From contig NC_132975.1 of assembly GCF_047496725.1 (NCBI RefSeq), positions 542,001-606,000 of the forward strand: DNA of 64,000 nucleotides, in the 5' to 3' direction. A program made the position numbers and the translations under genes. The stretch comes from Anoplolepis gracilipes. Its lineage: Eukaryota > Arthropoda > Insecta > Hymenoptera > Formicidae. Below, piece by piece: positions 58,026 through 64,000 of the stretch; the first letter of the stretch is position 1; every line of letters starts with the position of its first letter. Under the pieces are notes generated by a model. It worked only from the letters and a program-made list of their open reading frames with translations. It had not been told where the DNA came from and did no database searches.

Positions 58026-58790
58026 TTGAAGTTAGGTCACAATTTCAAGTATTGTAAAAATAAGGAGAAATGTGCTTGGTGCGGGAAAAGGCACGTCATT
58101 TTAATGTGCCGCAATATTTCCAAAGAACCATCCACAGCTACGAACAATATAGATAAGAAAACGGAAAAACAAAGTTTGACGAACTTGTCCTTGAATCCTA
58201 AAATATTCTTGCAAACATTACGCGTCAAACTGTATAATGGTCATAAAGAACAGATAATACGAGCAGTGTTAGATACAAGTTCTCACCGTTCTTACATTCT
58301 AGGACATGTAGCTGAACAGCTTGAATACGAACAGTTGGGCAAGCAAACCATGACACATTTACTCTTTGGAGGAACTAAAACGCAACCTCAGGAACATATT
58401 TGTTATCGTATACGTTTATGTGGTTTAGATAATACCTTTGCTTGCAATTTTGTAGCCTTCTCCAAAGACACGATCTGTCAAAATATACAGCAGGTAGCTA
58501 AAGGGCCTTGGCTGAAAGAATTGCGACACGAATTAATAGAATTAACTGACGTTGGACAAGAAAATCAACCGATATCCTTGCTAATAGGAGAGGATATTCT
58601 AGATAAGTTATACACCGGGAAAACTGGCAATCTCAACTGTGGTTCTACTGCCATAGAAACCAAGATTGGATGGACAGTGTCGGGGAAAATCCTTGACGAA
58701 CACTGTCAAGACACAGCATTGATAATTTCTTCGAGCTTCTCTCAAGATGCAAGCATAGCAGATATGTGGAAGCTCAACGTAATTGGGAGT
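58026..58790 (+). pseudogene. pol: BEL/Pao zinc knuckle and aspartic protease (DUF1758-type)
   Basis: CAWCGKRHVILMC is followed by LRVKLYNGHKEQIIRAVLDTSSHRSYI. The expected D-[ST]-G catalytic motif reads DTSS, so the protease is inactive. The frame continues through LLIGEDIL and IGWTVSGKI, then IADMWKLNVIG, and ends abruptly in unrelated GC-rich sequence. Confidence 0.75.
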
Positions 58791-59473
58791 CCTCGGCCTC
58801 CGGCTCCTTTACTCCGATCCTCCGGACAACGGGTGTGCTCGTTGTCTCAACCGGGAGTACTCGACCTCCGGGTCCTTTACCGCGATCCTCCGGACAACGG
58901 ACGTTCCCGTTGATTCGACCGGGCATTCCCGGCCTCCGGTTCTTTTACCCGAGCGACCAAACCGTCCGTCTCCGGACGACAGCATTGAACCCGCCCATTT
59001 CCGCGCGCCGTAACGTTGACATCCGTCCGTTTCCGGACGCCAACAAACCAACCGCCCATCTCCGGGGGAACCACACGGACGCCCGTTCGCAGCAGTGCGA
59101 CCGCAGCCACCTAAGTTCTTCGTTACCAGAACGCCATCGACCAGTCATCTAGGACGCAACCGACCCGTCGTCCGTTATCAGGACGCAACCGACCAGCCGT
59201 CCGTAGCCCGACGCCACCGCCAGACCGTCAGTTACCGGGACGCAACCGACCGCCACACCCGAGGCCCATCTCACGGCCTACCGCCCCGTTTTGTACATAT
59301 CGCCCCGTCATTGTATATATTCCATCCACGAATACCATAACTGTATCATAGTCGGAATAAATCAGTCTAAGAACGACACTCCGGGGGCGTCTCTAACCAT
59401 CCGTGCCTAACCTTCTCCCGAATCCTGGCTGACTGAGCGACATCCGCCGCATTGGGAAAGGCGTATCGTAACA
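58787..59473. repeat. GC-rich block with ~69-bp repeats, possibly a foreign LTR end
   Basis: GGGAGTMCTCGRCCTCCGGS and CGATCCTCCGGACAACGG recur at about 58787-58836 and 58855-58904, with a weaker third copy. TATATATT-like and AATAAA (about 59357) signals occur before the block ends in GTATCGTAACA followed by ATATATA. The end looks like an LTR terminus, but no partner LTR is in the window. Confidence 0.45.
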
Positions 59474-59799
59474 ATATATATTTTTTTTTTAGATTATTAG
59501 ATTAAAATCGCTAATACTCAATTAAAACCCAATAATATAATTAAACGACCAAACTAGCCAAAAATCCTTTATTTAATAGCACAACGTTTCGACCATCTGG
59601 TTGTGGTCCTTTTCAAGTGTCACTAAAAAGACAATAGGTACAAATGAATACATAATAATAATGAATCAAGTACAGACACTAAATGTGATAAAGTCAATTA
59701 AAGGCAAATAAATTAGTATGTACATTTAAATAAAACAAAGGTTATAAAAAACATGTTGTAAACATGAAAGGCAATTAAACATTTCGCTGATATTACTAA
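59474..59799. other. AT-rich spacer
   Basis: Contains CACAACGTTTCGACCATCTG and similar; no gene. Confidence 0.4.
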
Positions 59800-60793
59800 C
59801 AAGGAGACCATTAGACTTGGTAATAATCGATTTTGATGAATGTTATATATATTGTAGAGGGACCTTCCCTGAGTATGAGGGTAAAGTGATTTTACACAAC
59901 ACGCTTTAGTTTCCGAGAAAATTAAGTTTATAGTTACATGCGCGCATCAAATACTCGGAAGATTGAAATGAATTTCGAGTCGTCGGCGTGGCTCAATGAC
60001 TAGCGTCTGCGACTTGTACGCTGCCGTTCCGCGTTCGAGTCTTGCTACCTTTTTTTAATTTTATTAAATAAATGTTTAATACTTGATATTGCACATTGAT
60101 AAATATTAAATCGTATTATTAACTACTGTATTATTAATCAATTTTTATAATTTAAACTAGCGCAACCGATTTTTAAATGTTATTTGATATCCAGTGTTTG
60201 TAACATTGTTTTGTACTCTAATATTTTGGAAGCCTTATGCCAGAGATCTTTATTCGTGCGTTTAAATTTTTCCGTTGGTTTCTCCCAATCGGTTTCGACC
60301 CAAAGTCTAAATTCCAGATTAAAAAACTGTGGGAACTTGAAACGGTGGCGACAGTGCAGTGTTCCTGTAAGGAAGTGTTACTGTGAAGTGTTACTGTGCA
60401 ATAAAAAATAACATTTAAAAATCGGCTGCGCTACTTTAAATTCTGAAAATTGATTAATAATACAGTAGTTAATAATACGATTTAATATTTATCAATATCA
60501 AGTATTAAACATTTATTTAATAAAATTAAAAAGAAAAAGGTAGCAAGACTCAAACGCGAAACGGCAACGTACGAGTCGCAGACGCTAGTCATTGAGCCAC
60601 GCCGATGACTCGAAATTCACTTCAATCTTCTGAGTATTTGATGCGCGCATGTAACTATAAACTTAATTTTCTCGGAAACTAAAGCGCGTTGTGTAAAATC
60701 ACTTTAACCCTCATACTCAGGGAAAGTCCCTCTACAATATTTATAACATTCATCAAAATCGATTATTACCAAGTCTGATGGTTTCCTTGTAAA
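59800..60793. mobile_element. 1-kb foldback element with tRNA-like arms
   Basis: Inverted arms of about 375-380 bp (59800-60182 and 60409-60793), outer ends ACAAGGAGACCATTAGACTT and the reverse complement, around a ~226-bp spacer. The arms are about 90% matched by eye. The spacer has a short non-credible ORF and an AATAAA. The structure could fold into a long hairpin RNA if transcribed. Confidence 0.7.
59985..60052 (+). other. tRNA-like (Pol III A and B box) sequence in the left arm
   Basis: GGCGTGGCTCAATGACTAGC (A-box-like) and CGTTCGAGTCTTGC (B-box-like) lie about 40 bp apart, as in tRNA-derived SINEs. The acceptor stem does not close, so it is not a functional tRNA. The reverse-complement copy is at about 60539-60606. 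Confidence 0.5.
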
Positions 60794-61005
60794 ACAAACC
60801 AACACAGTAAAGAAACACGCCTTGTCAAAACGAATCTTAAAACTGAACTGACAATTTTTAAAAACATTTTAAACGACCTTTATTATCTTGTAAATATTAT
60901 TTACATTTTCAGTGTCTCTTTGCAGGTTAATAGTGTTGTTAAATTTCTTGATAAAAAACATTTCCGCTATTTCTCTTTTTTTTACAAATTTCACGTTATG
61001 TAAAA
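60794..61005. other. No gene
   Basis: AT-rich flank of the copia element; TAAAA directly precedes the LTR and would be the target duplication. Confidence 0.4.
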
Positions 61006-61240
61006 TGTTGGGATTCCAAAGTATTATCTAACTTATCGGCACCCTACCATATCGATCGATAGATCACGGGATAACTGGTCTCGCCCCCCCCTTTTTTCGG
61101 CGGAAGTTAGTCTGATTTCGCTACCGTTTAACACGCACGCGAAGTTGTGCAAATCCGCACATACTTTTGTAATCAACAATAAACAAATTATTACTGTGAA
61201 ACAGAGAAATGCTCGCTTTTATTTATTTACCTGCTCAACA
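61006..61240 (+). repeat. 5' LTR of the copia element (235 bp)
   Basis: Begins TGTTGGGATTCC and ends CTGCTCAACA, with TGTTG/CAACA ends. An AATAAA lies near 61180. Confidence 0.7.
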
Positions 61241-61254
61241 GGTTATGGGCCCAG
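61241..61254 (+). other. Copia primer-binding site
   Basis: GGTTATGGGCCCAG directly follows the LTR and matches the internal initiator-tRNA-Met fragment used by insect copia elements. Confidence 0.8.
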
Positions 61255-61489
61255 GTAATTGAATAACGTGCGATAAAATACGGATTGTAGTCGCGAATGA
61301 AAAAGTTCAGCGGCCACGTGGCCGAAACGTGTAGCGAAGCGTAGAGATAAAAAGTTAGAGAAACGGGAAAACCGTTTAATCAGACTCAAGTGGCGCGGAC
61401 AATTAGTATTGTCGAAAAGCGTGTCGATATGACGTCAATGATGAAAATCGAACCGTTAAACGCGGAAAATTGACACGTGGAAACTCCAA

Positions 61490-62190
61490 ATGGAGGCAAT
61501 ATTGGTGAAAAATGACACATGGTCTTATGTAGACGGTACAAAGGTTAAAGCAGAGCCTGAAGACACTGAAATAGCACTTTGGAAGAATAAAGATGCGAAA
61601 GCGAAAGTCGATATAATTTTATCAATTAGTCTATCGGAGCTAAACATAATTCGCGAGTGTGAAACATCGAGAGAAGTGTGGCTAAAAATCGAATCGACGT
61701 TTCAGTCTAAAGGAAGCGAAAAGCAACTTTGTTAAAAACGGTGATCCTGTCGAAATTAAAGGAAGGTGAAAACGTGCGACCTCATTTAACTGAATTTTTC
61801 GAGGCGGTCGCGAAGTTAAAAGAGATTGGTCTAGAGATAAACGAAAAAGTGTTGACAATTTTATTGCTCTATAGTTTGCCTGATTCGTTTGAGAATTTTC
61901 GTTGTGCCATCGAGACGCGCGACGAGTTGCCAAAACCGGAAATATTGCAAGTAAAAATACTCGAAGAAATCCAGTCGCGAAAAGCAATTGAGAGTGGTGC
62001 GGAAACGAGTGCTATGTGTATGTGAAAAATGCAAAGTTTCGACAAAACAAGCGTGTCAAACGAACATCGTGAGAATCACCGAGAGATGAGAAAAGTGAGA
62101 TTCAAGGGCAAACACCGCAGAGACCGCGATGTTATCGATGCGATAGAGTCGGTCATATAGCAAAATATTGCAAAGCGAAATACCCATCAA
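61490..62190 (+). pseudogene. gag: Copia Gag, frameshifted
   Basis: MEAILVKNDTWSYVDG then ALWKNKDAKAKVDIILSIS is the UBN2-type copia Gag. A frameshift near 61730 leads to LKTVILSKLKEGENVRPHL to 62025. A further frame carries the CCHC knuckle CYRCDRVGHIAKYC at 62130-62171. Confidence 0.75.
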
Positions 62191-62198
62191 ATTCACAA

Positions 62199-62858
62199 AT
62201 GAGTGCACGACAGGCAGAAGATGACGAAAATGAACCGGATTTTTCGGACAACGCGAACGGAAACCTGGCGATGCTAAACACGGTCGAGTCAGCGATGTAT
62301 AGTCGCGAGAGCGTGAACGGTGAGGTGTGGTGCTTGGATAGCGGGTGTACGGCCTATATGTGTACCGAAAAGGACAAATTCGAGAAAATAGAGAATATAA
62401 ACAAAACCTTGAACTTGGCAAACAGTGAGTCTACAAACATTACAGGCGCGGGTAACGTGAGATTGTACGTGAGCAACGGTAAGAAAGACACAAAAATAAA
62501 CTTCGAGAAAGTGTATTATGTCTCGGACTTACGCACGAATTTGATATCGGTGTCAAAAATCGGTGTCACCGATCGCGGGTACGAGGTACTGTTTCGAGAA
62601 AAAGACGCGATAGTGACAAGCAAGGAGGGAGAAATTATTTTTCGAGCAGACAGAGTCAGAAACCTCTATTATGCGCGGAAGGGAAACAGTGCAGTCGATG
62701 ATGTAAACAAGGCAGCCATGCTATTGAGCCATAAGGAAAGCGAGACAGTCGATCGCGGAAATAGAGGCGTTTCGATGAGTGAAGCGAACAACGCGACAGT
62801 GCCAGCGAGAGGTGCGAAGAACAATATAGACGAATGGCACCATAGACTTGACATTTAA
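62199..62858 (+). pseudogene. pol: Copia protease and GAG-pre-integrase region
   Basis: VWCLDSGCTAYMC holds the aspartic protease DSG. NLANSESTNITGAGNVRL and YYVSDLRTNLISVSKIG follow as in copia proteases. The segment ends at EWHHRLDI and a stop, the start of the pre-integrase zinc domain. Frameshifted relative to gag and integrase. Confidence 0.75.
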
Positions 62859-63347
62859 ACGAGCAGGATTTACGGAGCATGGCGAAGAGCGGGATAGTTC
62901 ACGGGTTGAAGCTGAAAACAAGCAGCAAATGTCAAAGTGCGAGGTGTGTATACTCGAGAAGCAAACTCGTCTCCCATTCTCGGAAAGCACAGGTAACCGA
63001 AAAAATTTCTATTGGAGATAGTACACACAGATGTCTGCGGCCCGATGAGAAACGCGTCATTCTCCGGTGCCAAATATTTTGTAACGTTCATCGACGATAA
63101 GTCACGTTGGTGCGAAATATTTTTTGTAAAAAATAAAAGCGACGTTCTCGATGCGTTTAAGAAATACAAAGCCGTCGCCGAGATATTGACGGGTAGAAAG
63201 ATCAAAGCACTGCAATCCGATAACGGCAAAGAGTACTGCAACCAAGAAATTGATCAATTTTTAGAGCAAAACGAGATCGCAAGAAGACTCACGGCACCGC
63301 ACACCCCTCAACAAAACGGTTTGGCAGAGAGAAAAATAAAACACTAG
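62859..63347 (+). pseudogene. pol: Copia integrase core, frameshifted
   Basis: Cys-containing KCQSARCVYSRSK (62880-62960) is the zinc domain end. The core from 63012 has HTDVCGPM, LQSDNGKEY and TPQQNGLAERKIK, so all three DDE residues are present. A frame change near 63340 interrupts it. Confidence 0.75.
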
Positions 63348-63877
63348 TCGAAATGGCTAGATGTATGATGCGTCAAGCTAATGCTCCCTCGACGTTCTAG
63401 GCAGAGGCGGTAAATACAGCGTGCTACGTGAGAAATAGGTGTGTAACGAGATCGTTAAATGGAGAAATCCCATACAAACTGTGGAAAGGAAAGACCCCCA
63501 CGGTGGTATATTTTCGAGTATTCGGTACAAAAGTATTCGTGTTGAATAAAACCAATCAAAAGGGCAAATTCGAGTCGCGATCGGAAGAAGGCGTCTTTGT
63601 GGGATATTCGAACGAATCGAAAGCTTATCGCGTGTGGCTACCGAGATCACGTAAAGTAGTCACGAGTCGAGACGTCTCATTCGTAGACAAATCGGCGTTC
63701 GAGCGCGAATGTCAAGAATTCCCCAAAAACGAAAATAACGAAAAGCCGAGCGTGAATATCGAATTAAATTCAAATGAAGCCGAACAGAAACAAAGGGAAA
63801 GCGGAGAACAGAACGAAAATCCACCGGTCGTGCCGCGAACGCAAGGCAGTGTCGGTTGGAACTCCAGAACCAGCTAG
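63348..63877 (+). pseudogene. pol: Copia integrase C-terminus and linker
   Basis: After the frame change, RNRCVTRSLNGEIPYKLWKG, FRVFGTKVFVLN, GVFVGYSNESKAYRVWLP and VVTSRDVSFVDK are the conserved post-integrase stretch before the copia RT. A linker rich in Glu, Asn and Gln follows, and the sequence runs off the window before RT. Confidence 0.75.
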
Positions 63878-64000
63878 AACATCGAAACGCGGCAGAGGAC
63901 GGCCAAGATTACTCCGTTCAGGATCAGCTGGAAGGCCAAGAAAATTATACCCTTCGGCGACGAATGGCGAAGAAGAGAATAGTGAGCAGAGCGAAGACGA

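Larger units (their letters stand above)
56794..58790 (+). mobile_element. Decayed BEL/Pao retrotransposon, gag and protease only
   Basis: TGGCGACCGTGACAG at 56795 matches the complement of a tRNA-Arg 3' end, the usual BEL/Pao primer. Gag and protease regions follow with several frameshifts. RT, RNase H, integrase and a matching 3' LTR are missing; the sequence switches to a GC-rich repeat at about 58790. Confidence 0.8.
61006..64000 (+). mobile_element. Ty1/copia retrotransposon, 5' part, decayed, continues past the window
   Basis: LTR, initiator-tRNA primer site, gag, zinc knuckle, protease, GAG-pre-integrase and integrase in copia order, all on the plus strand with several frameshifts. 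RT and the 3' LTR lie beyond 64000. Confidence 0.85.

Noticed and set aside
60184..60411. 75-codon ORF in the foldback spacer
   Set aside because: Short, no homology apparent to me, and a Cys-rich tail produced by a GTTACTGTG repeat.

Overview
The window looks like transposon-dense, AT-rich arthropod DNA, most likely from a hymenopteran and possibly an ant. The basis is the mix of errantivirus-type Ty3/gypsy, BEL/Pao, Ty1/copia, PIF/Harbinger and LINE sequences, a short TTAGG run (the insect telomere motif) and insect-type primer-binding sites. The species assignment is an inference. I see no ordinary host housekeeping gene.

Layout. (1) 1-5367: minisatellites and AT-rich DNA around a cluster of small compact genes (830-3660) that I do not recognise; one may have a PC4-like single-stranded-DNA-binding fold and one is acidic with a Cys-rich tail. 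(2) 5368-25537: copy A of a 20-kb gypsy-class retrotransposon on the minus strand, with two nearly identical 5.7-kb LTRs and a frameshifted env. (3) 25538-33937: a broken PIF/Harbinger transposon (MADF gene on +, transposase on -) carrying a 3'-truncated LINE and a TTAA-flanked MITE. (4) 33938-54032: copy B of the same giant element on the plus strand, with gag, pol and env all open. (5) 54033-64000: a hairpin-MITE half, a collapsed LTR element with a tRNA-Tyr primer site, two abutting foldback elements, a decayed BEL/Pao gag-protease, a GC-rich repeat block, a 1-kb foldback with tRNA-like arms, and a Ty1/copia element running off the end.

The giant gypsy element is the main object of interest. 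Each 5.7-kb LTR holds a TATA/initiator promoter near its middle, about 2.6 kb of R/U5, and an array of eight to nine 17-nt GC-rich hairpins at ~39-nt spacing whose outer stems differ in sequence but stay complementary. On the opposite strand there is an ordered series of splice acceptors and donors. The LTR terminus and primer-binding site form a 26-bp tandem repeat, two units in A and three in B. Gag and Pol overlap with an in-phase CCCTTTC slippery heptamer, and env follows a strong splice acceptor, so the element has a retrovirus-like expression plan. Copy B looks intact and both copies look young.
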